Shown here in pieces: positions 1-9,031 of a DNA stretch of 64,000 nt. Source of the DNA: an uncultured Bacteroides sp. (lineage in GTDB: Bacteria > Bacteroidota > Bacteroidia > Bacteroidales > Bacteroidaceae); the NCBI RefSeq assembly GCF_963678425.1, contig NZ_OY782855.1, positions 62,001-126,000 on the forward strand. The letters run 5' to 3'. The translations under genes were made by a program, and so were the position numbers. A model generated the notes under the pieces. It was not told the DNA's origin. It ran no database searches and saw only the letters and a list, made by a program, of their open reading frames with translations. Each line of letters starts with the position of its first letter. Within the stretch, counting starts at the first letter, position 1.

Positions 1-150
1 ATGTCACGGTTAACCTTTGAGAAGTCAAAGCAGTATGCCAATAATCTGTTTGCAAAGAACCTGAATGGAATAAAGACTCACCAGCGTTTTTATATGTATC
101 TGGAAATTTCTAAGGAAGTAAGACGCAATATTCAGCCTATTGGCAAATAA
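1..150 (+). CDS. Unidentified reading frame at the window edge, probably the 3' end of a longer gene
   Basis: Frame 1 is open from base 1 to a TAA at 148-150 and gives 49 residues from the ATG at base 1. The peptide is basic, with an aromatic/basic stretch (QRFYMYLEISKEVRRN) near its end. The ATG at base 1 may be an internal methionine, because the upstream sequence is not visible. It overlaps the earliest possible start of the next gene by 11 bp. I do not recognise the family. Confidence 0.45.
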   Translation: MSRLTFEKSKQYANNLFAKNLNGIKTHQRFYMYLEISKEVRRNIQPIGK

Positions 151-1024
151 AACAAGAATTGATAAAGTTAAGAATTTAGAATATATGAGTTTACAAGGAC
201 AAAAGTTTATTTCTCCCGGAGTTTGGTTTTCTTTAATTTACCCATCATCCTGGAACGAGTTTGAGGATGCAGAAGATAGCTTCCTGTTTTACAATCCCAA
301 TAAATGGACGGGCAATTTCCGTATTTCTGCATACAGGGATGATAGAAATAGTAAATATGGGAAAGAATCGGTGGATTATGAGCTAAAGGAAAATAAGAAT
401 GCCACGCAGGTAAAGCTGGGTGACTTGATTTGTGCCTATAGCAAAGAGATGTTTCAGGAAGAAGGTGCTTATTATGTAACTCATGTATGGATTACTGGTA
501 TTGATAACGTGGCCTTTGAATGTACATTTACAGTTCCTAAAGGGAATAGCATAGCGGAGGCTGAAGAAATTATTTCTACTTTGAAAGCTTACCCTACGGG
601 CAAACAACCGGATCTTGAGATTATCCCTATCCGGATATTGGAAATCAATGCTGTTAATGAGGCTTTTGAATGGGCTTCGAATACGATAAAAAAGCAATTG
701 AAGAAGGATTTTACTTCTTCGGAAGAAGATATTGCCAAGATTCAGCAATTAATAGATAATGGCAGTTTCAAACCACAGCAAAGAGAAGTCTGGGAATCAT
801 TTGGAATTGCTTTTGGTACTATTATGGAAAATCAGATAGACGGAATGGAATGGGTAACTGTTATTAAAGGTAAGCAAGAAATCCCGGGGCTACGTTTTAA
901 GGATAGTGAATTGGTAATCTATCCTACTGAGTTGGTGTGGAATTCTGTTCGTTCAGAACAAAAATGTGATTTGAATGCCATCTTTGAGGAGGTTAAGCAG
1001 CAGGTAGAAAAAGAATTGAACTAA
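140..1024 (+). CDS. DUF3805/DUF3806-type hypothetical protein
   Basis: A soluble protein of up to 294 residues with no signal peptide or membrane segment. Its N-terminal half opens after residue 16 with SLQGQKFISPGVWFSLIYP, and the C-terminal half (about 165-290) has an acidic/aromatic pattern ending in EQKCDLNAIFEEVKQQVEKELN-like sequence. This two-part layout matches my memory of the Bacteroidetes DUF3805-DUF3806 pair, whose role is unknown. The ATG at 185 (residue 16) is probably the better start because it avoids overlap with the preceding frame and begins where the domain starts. It lies 18 bp before the ABC-F gene and may be cotranscribed with it. Confidence 0.75.
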   Translation: MANKTRIDKVKNLEYMSLQGQKFISPGVWFSLIYPSSWNEFEDAEDSFLFYNPNKWTGNFRISAYRDDRNSKYGKESVDYELKENKNATQVKLGDLICAYSKEMFQEEGAYYVTHVWITGIDNVAFECTFTVPKGNSIAEAEEIISTLKAYPTGKQPDLEIIPIRILEINAVNEAFEWASNTIKKQLKKDFTSSEEDIAKIQQLIDNGSFKPQQREVWESFGIAFGTIMENQIDGMEWVTVIKGKQEIPGLRFKDSELVIYPTELVWNSVRSEQKCDLNAIFEEVKQQVEKELN

Positions 1025-1042
1025 AAATTAGTAGATAAAAAG

Positions 1043-2908
1043 ATGGCGAGTTATATGCAGATAGACGGGTTAACTAAATCTTTTGGAGATTTGGTCCTGT
1101 TTAATGAAATCTCATTTGGTATTGCAGATGGCCAAAGAATTGGTCTTATAGCTAAGAATGGTAGTGGAAAAACCACTTTATTAAATATAATTGCAGGAAA
1201 AGAAGGCTACGATTCTGGAAACATTGTCTTTAGAAGAGATCTTCGGATTGCTTATCTAGAGCAGGATCCTCACTATCCGGAAGAGTTGACAGTGTTAGAG
1301 GCTTGCTTTCATTCAAACAATGATACCGTACAGCTGCTTAAAGAGTATGAGGAATGTATGGAAACTGAAGGTCATCCCGGCTTACAGGATTTATTGATTA
1401 GAATGGATCATGAAAAGGCATGGGATTATGAACGTAAAGCTAAACAAATTCTTTCACAATTAAAAATACGGAACTTTGACCAGCAGGTTAAATCTCTTTC
1501 CGGAGGACAGTTAAAGCGTGTAGCTCTTGCCAATACGCTAATTACAGAACCGGACCTATTAATTCTCGATGAGCCTACCAATCACCTTGATCTGGATATG
1601 ACTGAGTGGCTTGAAGAATATCTGAGACGCACAAATATCAGTTTACTGATGGTAACGCATGACAGGTACTTCCTTGACCGGGTTTGCTCAGAAATTATTG
1701 AAATTGACAATAAACAAATTTATCAATATAAGGGAAACTATAGCTATTATCTGGAGAAAAGGCAGGAACGGATTGATTCTACCAATGTTGAAATAGAACG
1801 TGCTAATAATCTTTATCGCACCGAACTGGACTGGATGCGCCGAATGCCACAAGCTCGTGCACACAAAGCCAAATATAGACAAGATGCATTTTATGAGATT
1901 GAAAAAGTAGCTAAACAGCGTTTTAATAATGATAATGTGAAGCTGGAAGTCAAGTCAGCATATATTGGCTCGAAAATATTTGAAGCCGATCATCTTTATA
2001 AGAACTTTGGCGATCTGAAAATATTAGATGACTTTTCGTATACCTTTGCACGGTATGAGAAGATGGGAATTGTTGGTAATAACGGAACCGGTAAATCAAC
2101 TTTTATTAAAATTCTGATGGGGCAGGCGAATCCGGATAAAGGAACAATTGACATTGGTGAGACAGTACGCTTTGGTTACTATTCACAGGATGGATTGCAA
2201 TTCGATGATCAGATGAAGGTTATCGATGTGGTACAGGATATTGCTGAAGTAATAGAATTGGGTGATGGCAAAAAGCTTACTGCTTCTCAGTTTCTGCAAC
2301 ATTTCCTTTTTACTCCGGAAACACAGCATAGCTACGTTTACAAATTAAGCGGAGGAGAAAGAAGGCGACTTTATCTTTGTACGGTATTAATGCGCAATCC
2401 AAATTTCCTTGTGCTTGATGAGCCGACTAACGACCTTGATATCATAACTCTTAATGTTCTGGAAGATTATCTGGTTAATTTTAAAGGTTGTGTGATTGTT
2501 GTTTCCCATGACCGCTATTTTATGGATAAGGTTGTAGATCATTTGCTGGTATTCAATGGCCAGGGCGACATTCGTGATTTTCCAGGTAACTATTCTGACT
2601 ACCGCGACTGGATTGAGGCGAAGAATCAAAAGGAAAAAGAAGCGGAAAAACCGAAAGAAGAAAAGACTGCCAGAGTACGTGAGAATGACAAACGTAAGAT
2701 GTCATTCAAAGAAAAAATGGAATTTAATCAGATGGAAAAGGATTTGGAAGAATTGGAGCTGGAAAAGGCTACCTTGGAATCAGATCTTTGCAGTGGCTCG
2801 CTTCCTTCAGAATTGTTGGTGGAAAAATCAAAAAGAATAGCTGAGATCATTGATCTTATCGATGAAAAGACAATGCGCTGGCTCGAACTTAGTGAAATTG
2901 AAGGCTAA
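1043..2908 (+). CDS. ABC-F family ATPase, Uup-like
   Basis: A soluble protein of 621 residues with two ABC ATPase domains and no membrane segments, the ABC-F plan. The first domain has a Walker A near residues 37-44 (AKNGSGKT, where the usual first glycine is alanine), signature LSGGQLKRVALA and Walker B LLILDEPTNHLDLD. The second has GNNGTGKST, LSGGERRRLYL and FLVLDEPTNDLDI. A charged C-terminal coiled-coil extension from about residue 530 is typical of Uup-type members. Family members act on ribosomes or on DNA-linked processes; which applies here cannot be told from sequence. It is followed 3 bp later by the PHP phosphatase, so the two are likely in one operon. Confidence 0.93.
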   Translation: MASYMQIDGLTKSFGDLVLFNEISFGIADGQRIGLIAKNGSGKTTLLNIIAGKEGYDSGNIVFRRDLRIAYLEQDPHYPEELTVLEACFHSNNDTVQLLKEYEECMETEGHPGLQDLLIRMDHEKAWDYERKAKQILSQLKIRNFDQQVKSLSGGQLKRVALANTLITEPDLLILDEPTNHLDLDMTEWLEEYLRRTNISLLMVTHDRYFLDRVCSEIIEIDNKQIYQYKGNYSYYLEKRQERIDSTNVEIERANNLYRTELDWMRRMPQARAHKAKYRQDAFYEIEKVAKQRFNNDNVKLEVKSAYIGSKIFEADHLYKNFGDLKILDDFSYTFARYEKMGIVGNNGTGKSTFIKILMGQANPDKGTIDIGETVRFGYYSQDGLQFDDQMKVIDVVQDIAEVIELGDGKKLTASQFLQHFLFTPETQHSYVYKLSGGERRRLYLCTVLMRNPNFLVLDEPTNDLDIITLNVLEDYLVNFKGCVIVVSHDRYFMDKVVDHLLVFNGQGDIRDFPGNYSDYRDWIEAKNQKEKEAEKPKEEKTARVRENDKRKMSFKEKMEFNQMEKDLEELELEKATLESDLCSGSLPSELLVEKSKRIAEIIDLIDEKTMRWLELSEIEG

Positions 2909-2911
2909 ATT

Positions 2912-3751
2912 ATGAATCTGACAAACTATCATAGTCACACTTCTTTCTGCGATGGACGCGCGCCAATGGCAGATTTTGTTAAAGAGGCTGTTCGGCAGGG
3001 ATTTACTTCTTATGGTATCTCATCTCATGCGCCACTTCCTTTCCCTACCCGCTGGACAATGGAAAAGGAAGATGTAATGTCTTATATTGAGGAATTCAAA
3101 GGCTTAAAAAATGAGTATCAGGATAAGATAGAACTATATATAGGGCTGGAAATAGATTATCTGGATGAACTTAGTAATCCTTCTGTAGAGTATTTCCAGA
3201 ATCTTCCATTGGATTATCGAATTGGTTCAGTACATCTTTTGAGCGATGATAAAGGAGAAATTGTAGATATTGATTGCAGCAAAGAGAACTTCAAGGAAAG
3301 GTTAGAAAATTATTTTCGTAATGATTTAAAAGCAACAGTCCTTGCATATTACGATAGATCAATGTCAATGGTTGAACTTGGGGGTTTTGATATTGTGGGA
3401 CATACAGATAAGATTGCATACAATGCATCTTTTTGCCAGCCAGGCGTAACAGAACAGAGTTGGTATAAGCAGGCACTTAGAGATTTATTTGCATTTATTT
3501 CCGAAAAAGGATATATGATGGAGATAAATACGAAAGCATATCATAAATTGGGCGTTTTCTATCCGAATGTGTCCAACTTCTCTTTAGTCAGAGATATGCA
3601 TATTTCTGTTTTAGTAAATTCAGATTCTCATTATCCGGAACTTGTAAATGATGGACGTATTGAAGCTCTTCAGGCATTAAAGGCTGCAGGAATAAACTCT
3701 GTAATGGAACTTGTAGCTGGTAAATGGCAAGAAAACCCCATTCTTGATTAG
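2912..3751 (+). CDS. PHP-domain histidinol-phosphatase (HisK type)
   Basis: This 279-residue protein begins with the PHP metal motif NYHSHTSFCDGRAPM and continues with SSHAPLPF, GLEIDYL, GSVHLL, HTDKIAYN and a late SDSHYPE motif. Together these supply the histidine/aspartate ligands of a trinuclear metal site. The pattern fits the HisK/HisJ family, which dephosphorylates L-histidinol phosphate. The his genes in this window lie 20 kb away and lack a phosphatase, so a histidine role is plausible, but another phosphoester substrate is possible. It follows the ABC-F gene by 3 bp and converges on the next gene. Confidence 0.88.
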   Translation: MNLTNYHSHTSFCDGRAPMADFVKEAVRQGFTSYGISSHAPLPFPTRWTMEKEDVMSYIEEFKGLKNEYQDKIELYIGLEIDYLDELSNPSVEYFQNLPLDYRIGSVHLLSDDKGEIVDIDCSKENFKERLENYFRNDLKATVLAYYDRSMSMVELGGFDIVGHTDKIAYNASFCQPGVTEQSWYKQALRDLFAFISEKGYMMEINTKAYHKLGVFYPNVSNFSLVRDMHISVLVNSDSHYPELVNDGRIEALQALKAAGINSVMELVAGKWQENPILD

Positions 3752-3771
3752 AGCTTAAGACCATAGTATTG

Positions 3772-3804
3772 GAATAGAAACAGTATATGCATCTGTTTCT
3801 ATTC
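3772..3804. terminator. Hairpin between convergent genes
   Basis: A perfect 12-bp inverted repeat, GAATAGAAACAG (3772-3783) with CTGTTTCTATTC (3793-3804), surrounds a 9-nt loop. It sits between the PHP gene and the convergent fucose-isomerase-fold gene, overlapping the latter's stop codon. Neither side has a long T run, so it may be a bidirectional terminator or an mRNA 3' stabiliser. Confidence 0.5.
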
Positions 3805-5046
3805 TGCCCGCTTGCAGTTATTGGATGCAAAGAAGGCATCCAACTGTTTTTCATAATTACCTAAAACTACCATATGGTGGTTTCCTATCGGATTTCGCAG
3901 AAAATAGTCTGCCGGATTGTCTAATTTGACACGGATTTGTGTGCGGCACACATTGACGTAATTGGTATTCTCAAGCAATCTTCCGGAAGAAACGAAATAT
4001 TCATCCAGACATTCACCGCCGCACTTTACTATTGTGATATCTCCGGTTGGTAAGATTCCCTGAATAGACACTCCTGTATTGCTTTCGAAATGACTTCTAA
4101 GGATATATTGTTCCGTTAGTTTTGTGCTGACACTGCAATGGGCAAATACTATTTCATTGTTTTTGAGGTTAATCTGTATAGGATTTGCCATGAATGGGGT
4201 ATTTCCGGTTACAGCTTTAATAGCCAAAAAGGTGAAGATTGATTGTAAATCTCCCTCACAACCTGCAAGTATTCCTTCATCATTAAGTAAAGAAAGAGCC
4301 AAACATCCGGTTGTTCCTAACAGGTTAATTAGTTTATAACAATTCAATGTTATAGCCACCAGTTTTTCTTTTTCGCAAATTTGCTTAATGGCTTTGTAAA
4401 CGCGCATTGCTTTTATCATATCTTCCGGAGTAGCTTCTCTGCAAGCTAAAGCTTTTCCGGCTATAATAGCAGCCTGTTCTCCAACCTCATCGTCACTAAT
4501 AAGCTCATATCTGTTTGTTACATTCTCGATTGGAATGTTTAAAAATTCTATTCCCCAGCGGCGCTTAGTCAGCAAATAATCCACGCTGCTTGCTATTAAC
4601 CACGAACAAGGCGTACCAATAACCCCGATTCTTTTTCCTCTGATTGCTTTTTGAGCCTCGAAATTATTGTAGTGTATCTGAATTCTATGTACAATTGTCT
4701 TTATATCTCCATGAAGAATCTCGGATTTTAGTCCTTTACATTGCAGCCAATAAGAGATTTCCAATGATGCAGAGAGCGAATTCTGCATGCCATTAGTCAG
4801 TAGAATCACCGGCTGAGGTAGGAATTCAAAATTGCGAACGAAGTATTTTTCTGTTCCTCCAGTAGCAATAAAAACAAGTTTAAAATCATCTTCAGTCAGC
4901 GTGTATAAATCCTTGTAATCCACAATCTCTATGGTGTAAAACTTCTCTAGTTCACTGAGAAGCACTTCATGCATCTTATAGATAGAAGTCTGTTTCTGTA
5001 AAGCAGACGAGAAAGTGATGAGATGAATGGTTATCATAGTTTTCAT
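3799..5046 (-). CDS. Fucose/arabinose isomerase-fold protein of unknown substrate
   Basis: A cytoplasmic protein of 415 residues. The N-terminal Rossmann-like region includes LVFIATGGTEKYFVRNFEF and the centre includes GKRIGVIGTPCSWLIASSVDYL, followed by VTLNCYKLINLLGTTGCLALS-like sequence and a glycine-rich C-terminal region (HFESNTGVSIQG). This resembles the L-fucose isomerase / L-arabinose isomerase fold family, which in Bacteroides includes many uncharacterised members. No sugar kinase, aldolase or transporter is nearby, so the substrate cannot be inferred. A Bacteroides -7 element lies at 5064-5071. The gene is transcribed divergently from the aminotransferase. Confidence 0.75.
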   Translation of the reverse strand: MKTMITIHLITFSSALQKQTSIYKMHEVLLSELEKFYTIEIVDYKDLYTLTEDDFKLVFIATGGTEKYFVRNFEFLPQPVILLTNGMQNSLSASLEISYWLQCKGLKSEILHGDIKTIVHRIQIHYNNFEAQKAIRGKRIGVIGTPCSWLIASSVDYLLTKRRWGIEFLNIPIENVTNRYELISDDEVGEQAAIIAGKALACREATPEDMIKAMRVYKAIKQICEKEKLVAITLNCYKLINLLGTTGCLALSLLNDEGILAGCEGDLQSIFTFLAIKAVTGNTPFMANPIQINLKNNEIVFAHCSVSTKLTEQYILRSHFESNTGVSIQGILPTGDITIVKCGGECLDEYFVSSGRLLENTNYVNVCRTQIRVKLDNPADYFLRNPIGNHHMVVLGNYEKQLDAFFASNNCKRAE

Positions 5047-5063
5047 TCATGTTAAAGGTTAGA

Positions 5064-5071
5064 CAAACTTA
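5064..5071 (-). promoter_or_regulatory. -7 element for the fucose-isomerase-fold gene
   Basis: On the minus strand the sequence reads TAAGTTTG, matching TAnnTTTG, 18 bp before the start codon. I see no clear -33 TTTG. Confidence 0.4.
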
Positions 5072-5152
5072 CATATTTTATTTGAATTAATACATCTTTA
5101 AGGCAAAAACTTATCTTAAAGAAAACTATGGCTTATTTTTGTTAACAATTTG

Positions 5153-5184
5153 TTTGCTTGGTTACTTTTGAAGTTCTATCTTTG
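5153..5184 (+). promoter_or_regulatory. Promoter of the aminotransferase gene
   Basis: TTTG at 5153-5156 and TATCTTTG at 5177-5184 are separated by 20 bp, which is the Bacteroides sigma-ABfr layout. The start codon lies 36 bp after the -7 element. Confidence 0.75.
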
Positions 5185-5220
5185 CAGCTCAATTGAAAAT
5201 ATATTTTAATACTTAAAAGT

Positions 5221-6420
5221 ATGCCAACTATATCCATTCGTGGAAATGAAATGCCAGCTTCACCAATCAGAAAGCTTGCTCCGCTAGCTGATGCAGCTAA
5301 ACAAAAAGGAATTCACGTGTTTCACCTGAATATCGGTCAGCCCGATCTTCCTACACCTCAAGCTGCTATTGATGCAATCCGTAATATTGATCGTACTATT
5401 TTGGAATATAGTCCTAGTGACGGTTACAGAAGTTATCGTGAAAAGCTTACTCATTATTACGCGAAATTTAATATAAATCTGACAGCGGACGATATTATCA
5501 TTACTACAGGTGGATCTGAAGCGGTGCTTTTTGCATTTATGTCTTGCCTTAACCCAGGCGATGAGATTATTGTTCCGGAACCAGCTTATGCCAACTACAT
5601 GGCGTTTGCTATTTCTGCCGGAGCTGTGATTCGTACTGTGGCAACTACTATTGAAGAAGGTTTCTCTCTTCCAAAGGTTGAAAAGTTTGAAGAACTGATC
5701 AATGAGCGTACTAAGGGTATTCTTATTTGTAATCCAAACAACCCTACCGGTTATTTATATACTCGCAAGGAGATGAATCAAATCAGAGATATGGTTAAGA
5801 AATATGACCTGTTTTTATTCTCTGATGAGGTTTACCGTGAGTTTATTTACACCGGTTCGCCATATATTTCAGCTTGCCACCTTGAAGGAATTGAAAACAA
5901 TGTTGTATTGATTGATTCAGTATCTAAAAGATATTCTGAGTGCGGTATCCGTATTGGTGCCTTGATTACTAAGAACAAAGAAGTTCGCGATGCGGTTATG
6001 AAGTTCTGCCAGGCACGTCTTAGCCCACCTTTAATAGGGCAGATTGCTGCCGAAGCTTCTTTAGACGCTCCGGAAGAATATAGCAGAGAAGTATATGATG
6101 AATATGTGGAACGCCGTAAGTGCTTAATTGACGGATTGAATAAAATACCGGGAGTTTATTCTCCCATTCCGATGGGAGCTTTCTATACAGTGGCTAAACT
6201 CCCTGTTGATGATTCCGATAAGTTCTGTGCATGGTGTTTGTCTGATTTTGAATATGAAGGAGAAACTGTATTTATGGCTCCGGCTTCGGGTTTTTATACC
6301 ACTCCGGGAGCAGGATACAATGAAGTACGTATTGCTTATGTGCTAAAGAAAAAGGATCTTACCCGTGCACTTTTTATTCTGAGCAAAGCGCTTGAGGCTT
6401 ATCCAGGAAGAGTTGATTGA
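5221..6420 (+). CDS. Class I/II PLP-dependent aminotransferase (AspB-like)
   Basis: The 399-residue protein has the fold-type I aminotransferase landmarks in order: NIGQPDLPTP near residue 37, the cofactor-binding TTGGSEA near 97, the NPNNPTG motif near 175, SDEVYREF, and the PLP Schiff-base lysine K236 in DSVSKRYSECGIRIG. Length and motifs fit aspartate/aromatic aminotransferases (AspB/AraT class) that use pyridoxal phosphate to move an amino group to 2-oxoglutarate. The exact substrate cannot be fixed. A well-formed promoter lies just upstream. The acyltransferase gene begins 9 bp after its stop codon and may be cotranscribed. Confidence 0.93.
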   Translation: MPTISIRGNEMPASPIRKLAPLADAAKQKGIHVFHLNIGQPDLPTPQAAIDAIRNIDRTILEYSPSDGYRSYREKLTHYYAKFNINLTADDIIITTGGSEAVLFAFMSCLNPGDEIIVPEPAYANYMAFAISAGAVIRTVATTIEEGFSLPKVEKFEELINERTKGILICNPNNPTGYLYTRKEMNQIRDMVKKYDLFLFSDEVYREFIYTGSPYISACHLEGIENNVVLIDSVSKRYSECGIRIGALITKNKEVRDAVMKFCQARLSPPLIGQIAAEASLDAPEEYSREVYDEYVERRKCLIDGLNKIPGVYSPIPMGAFYTVAKLPVDDSDKFCAWCLSDFEYEGETVFMAPASGFYTTPGAGYNEVRIAYVLKKKDLTRALFILSKALEAYPGRVD

Positions 6421-6429
6421 TGATTCTTT

Positions 6430-7419
6430 ATGAAGCAGTATGATTACATAACGCTTTCTAAAGCTCTTGGAATTATATTGGTCGTTGTCGGTCATTTTAC
6501 TTCCACAGTTTATATGCCCGCATATTATGTTGAAATGAAAAATTTTATTTTTTCGTTTCATATGCCGTTATTTATGATTTTGTCCGGCTTTCTGTTTCAG
6601 ATGTCTTTGCGCAAGTCGGGCAAAATTTCTTTACTCTCTTTTCTTAAAAAGAAGTTTCTGCGTTTAATGGTTCCCTATTTTTTTATATCGTTTGCTATTG
6701 CAGCACTTAATCTTGTTATAGGGGCGTTTATGCCGGTAAAGAGAATGGTTGACTGGCATTATCTTCTGGAGATATTTTATACAAATGTTGGCGGATCGGC
6801 TGTTTTCTTATGGTTCATGTACACTTTGTTCATGATATTTGTTATATCTGGCATCTGCATGCGTTTTAAAAAAGGTATTGTAATATTAGGAGCCTTATCC
6901 ATCGCTCTTTATTTCATACCTATGTCCCAGCTGTTTTACTTATCATTTGTGCATTCATTTATCGTCTATTTCTGGGGAGGCATGGTGTTTTTCCTTTTAA
7001 TGGAAAAGGTAAAAGTGCAAATCTCTGCAGTTCATATTGGAGCAGCAGCCTTAATATTAACATTGGCATTCTATTTTAGGACTTGGTTTTCCGCCGATTA
7101 TATTAAACAATTGTTGAATCTGATTTGTGGTTTTGCCGGAAGTTATTTAATAGTCTCCGTTTCTCATTGGTTGGCAGAAAGAGAAGATAGTAAAATACTT
7201 ATGTCGTTGGGTAAGTACAGTGCCTACATTTACCTGCTTCACATGACTGGTGTTTATTTCATAAGAATAGTATATGAGAAGATTGGTTTGTTGACGCCGC
7301 TGACTTATGGCGTTGCTTTAGTTGCTGCGGTTATTACAGGACTTGTAATTCCGATGCTGCTAACAAAATATGTTATACATAAAAATAAGTCATTAACCTT
7401 TTTAATGGGAGGAAAATAA
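6430..7419 (+). CDS. Acyltransferase 3 family membrane protein
   Basis: A 329-residue polytopic membrane protein with about ten hydrophobic segments. It opens with the AT3 pattern SKALGIILVVVGHFTS, where the histidine is the conserved catalytic residue, and continues with FHMPLFMILSGFLFQ, another AT3 hallmark. Members O-acetylate or succinylate surface glycans and lipids at the inner membrane. No clear acceptor is encoded nearby. It starts 9 bp after the aminotransferase and ends 1 bp before the LolC/E-like permease, so the three genes are probably one transcript although they look functionally unrelated. Confidence 0.88.
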   Translation: MKQYDYITLSKALGIILVVVGHFTSTVYMPAYYVEMKNFIFSFHMPLFMILSGFLFQMSLRKSGKISLLSFLKKKFLRLMVPYFFISFAIAALNLVIGAFMPVKRMVDWHYLLEIFYTNVGGSAVFLWFMYTLFMIFVISGICMRFKKGIVILGALSIALYFIPMSQLFYLSFVHSFIVYFWGGMVFFLLMEKVKVQISAVHIGAAALILTLAFYFRTWFSADYIKQLLNLICGFAGSYLIVSVSHWLAEREDSKILMSLGKYSAYIYLLHMTGVYFIRIVYEKIGLLTPLTYGVALVAAVITGLVIPMLLTKYVIHKNKSLTFLMGGK

Positions 7420-7420
7420 A

Positions 7421-8665
7421 ATGAGTTTTTCGCTTTTTATTGCACGGAGAATATATTCAGGTAAAGAAGTTGGCAAACAAGTTTCTAAGCCGGCTGTGCG
7501 CATTGCTACGCTCGGCATTGCCATTGGACTTATGGTGATGATTGTATCAGTGGCAGTGGTGATTGGCTTTAAGGATGAAATCCGAAGTAAGGTTATAGGG
7601 TTTGGTTCCCATATTCAGATTAGCAACTTTGATTCTTCTCTCTCTTATGAAACACGTCCTGTAGTTACGAGCGATAGCATAATAAAAGTAATTTCCTCTA
7701 TTCCAGGAGTAAAGCATGTACAACGTTATTCTACAAAACCAGGAATGATAAAGACGGATGATGCTTTTCAGGGAATGGTTTTAAAAGGAGTAGGGCAGGA
7801 GTTTGATCCCACATTCTTTCGTCAGCATCTTATTGAAGGTGAAATTCCCGCCTTTTCTGATTCATCTTCTACCAACGCTGTAGTTATCTCTAAATCTTTG
7901 GCTAATAAACTTCGTCTGAAGTTGGGTGATAAGATTTATACCTATTATATTCAAAATGAAGTTCGGGCTCGCAGACTAACTATAAAAGGTATATACCAGA
8001 CAAACTTTTCAGAATACGATAACCTATTCCTGTTAACTGATATTCGTACGGTGAATCATTTAAATCAATGGGAACCGGAACAGACTACAGGTCTGGAAAT
8101 TCAGGTGAATAATTATGACGAACTGGATCAGGTTGCATCCAGAATTAATAGACATGTGGATAAAGAAGTGGACAAGTACGGAGGAGTTTATTATGTACAG
8201 ACAGTGAAACAACTTAATCCATCTGTTTTTGCCTGGCTTAGTTTGCTTGATATGAATGTTTGGGTTATTCTGATATTGATGCTTGGTGTGGCTGGTTTTA
8301 CCATGATATCCGGGTTATTGATTATTATTCTTGAAAGAACTAATATGATTGGTATTCTAAAGGCGCTTGGAGCAAAAAATTTTAGTATTCGGGAGATATT
8401 CCTTTATTTTTCAGTTTTCCTGATTGGAAAAGGTATGCTCTGGGGAAATGTGGTAGGTTTATTATTCTGTTTCATACAGTCAAAATTCCAGATTTTCAAG
8501 CTGAATCCTGAGACCTATTACATTGACCATGTACCTGTTGAGTTTAATATCTGGCTATTTCTTTTGATAAATGCCGGGACTTTCATTGCTTCTGTATTAA
8601 TGTTGGTTGGTCCTTCTTATTTAATCTCTAAGATTCATCCGGCTAAATCAATTCAATTTGAGTAA
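7421..8665 (+). CDS. ABC transporter permease of the LolC/LolE (FtsX-like) type
   Basis: The 414-residue protein has an N-terminal membrane segment (about residues 25-50), a periplasmic domain of roughly 220 residues and three C-terminal membrane segments, the MacB/FtsX/LolE topology. Typical sequences are the N-terminal FIARRIYSGKEVGKQVSKP and the C-terminal ERTNMIGILKALGAKN and SKIHPAKSIQ. LolC/E proteins extract lipoproteins from the inner membrane together with the ATPase LolD, which is not encoded in this window beside it. Spacing of 1 bp suggests cotranscription with the acyltransferase. Confidence 0.88.
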   Translation: MSFSLFIARRIYSGKEVGKQVSKPAVRIATLGIAIGLMVMIVSVAVVIGFKDEIRSKVIGFGSHIQISNFDSSLSYETRPVVTSDSIIKVISSIPGVKHVQRYSTKPGMIKTDDAFQGMVLKGVGQEFDPTFFRQHLIEGEIPAFSDSSSTNAVVISKSLANKLRLKLGDKIYTYYIQNEVRARRLTIKGIYQTNFSEYDNLFLLTDIRTVNHLNQWEPEQTTGLEIQVNNYDELDQVASRINRHVDKEVDKYGGVYYVQTVKQLNPSVFAWLSLLDMNVWVILILMLGVAGFTMISGLLIIILERTNMIGILKALGAKNFSIREIFLYFSVFLIGKGMLWGNVVGLLFCFIQSKFQIFKLNPETYYIDHVPVEFNIWLFLLINAGTFIASVLMLVGPSYLISKIHPAKSIQFE

Positions 8666-8990
8666 TCTGGTTTCTTACGGGCGAAACAAATGGCACTATC
8701 CAAAAATATTCCGCCAATAAATAAAAAAACTATTAGGGAAACTGATCAATATAACCTGTTAAGTTTTCAGGCATTGAGCATTGTTTTGTTAACAAACCTA
8801 TATTGATTCTAATATTAAGTGCTTTTTGAGCATAAAAATGCCATGTGAACATGGTTGTGATTAATATGAGTTGTTGATAATCAGCGATGAAACACATTTT
8901 AACTCTATTTGTCTGCCAGAAAAGGGAATCTTTCGGGTTATTTTCTGTCTTACTATTTTATTTTTAAAGATAATGACTTGATTATTAGGC
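8666..8990. other. Intergenic stretch before the IS30 element
   Basis: About 325 bp of AT-rich sequence with no credible reading frame. It holds a short perfect hairpin, CCATGT-GA-ACATGG, at 8841-8854. No terminator with a T run follows the permease gene. I see nothing else in it. Confidence 0.5.
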
Positions 8991-9031
8991 GCGGGCAATT
9001 TTATTCCACCCCCTTAATAGCCGAATTCAAG

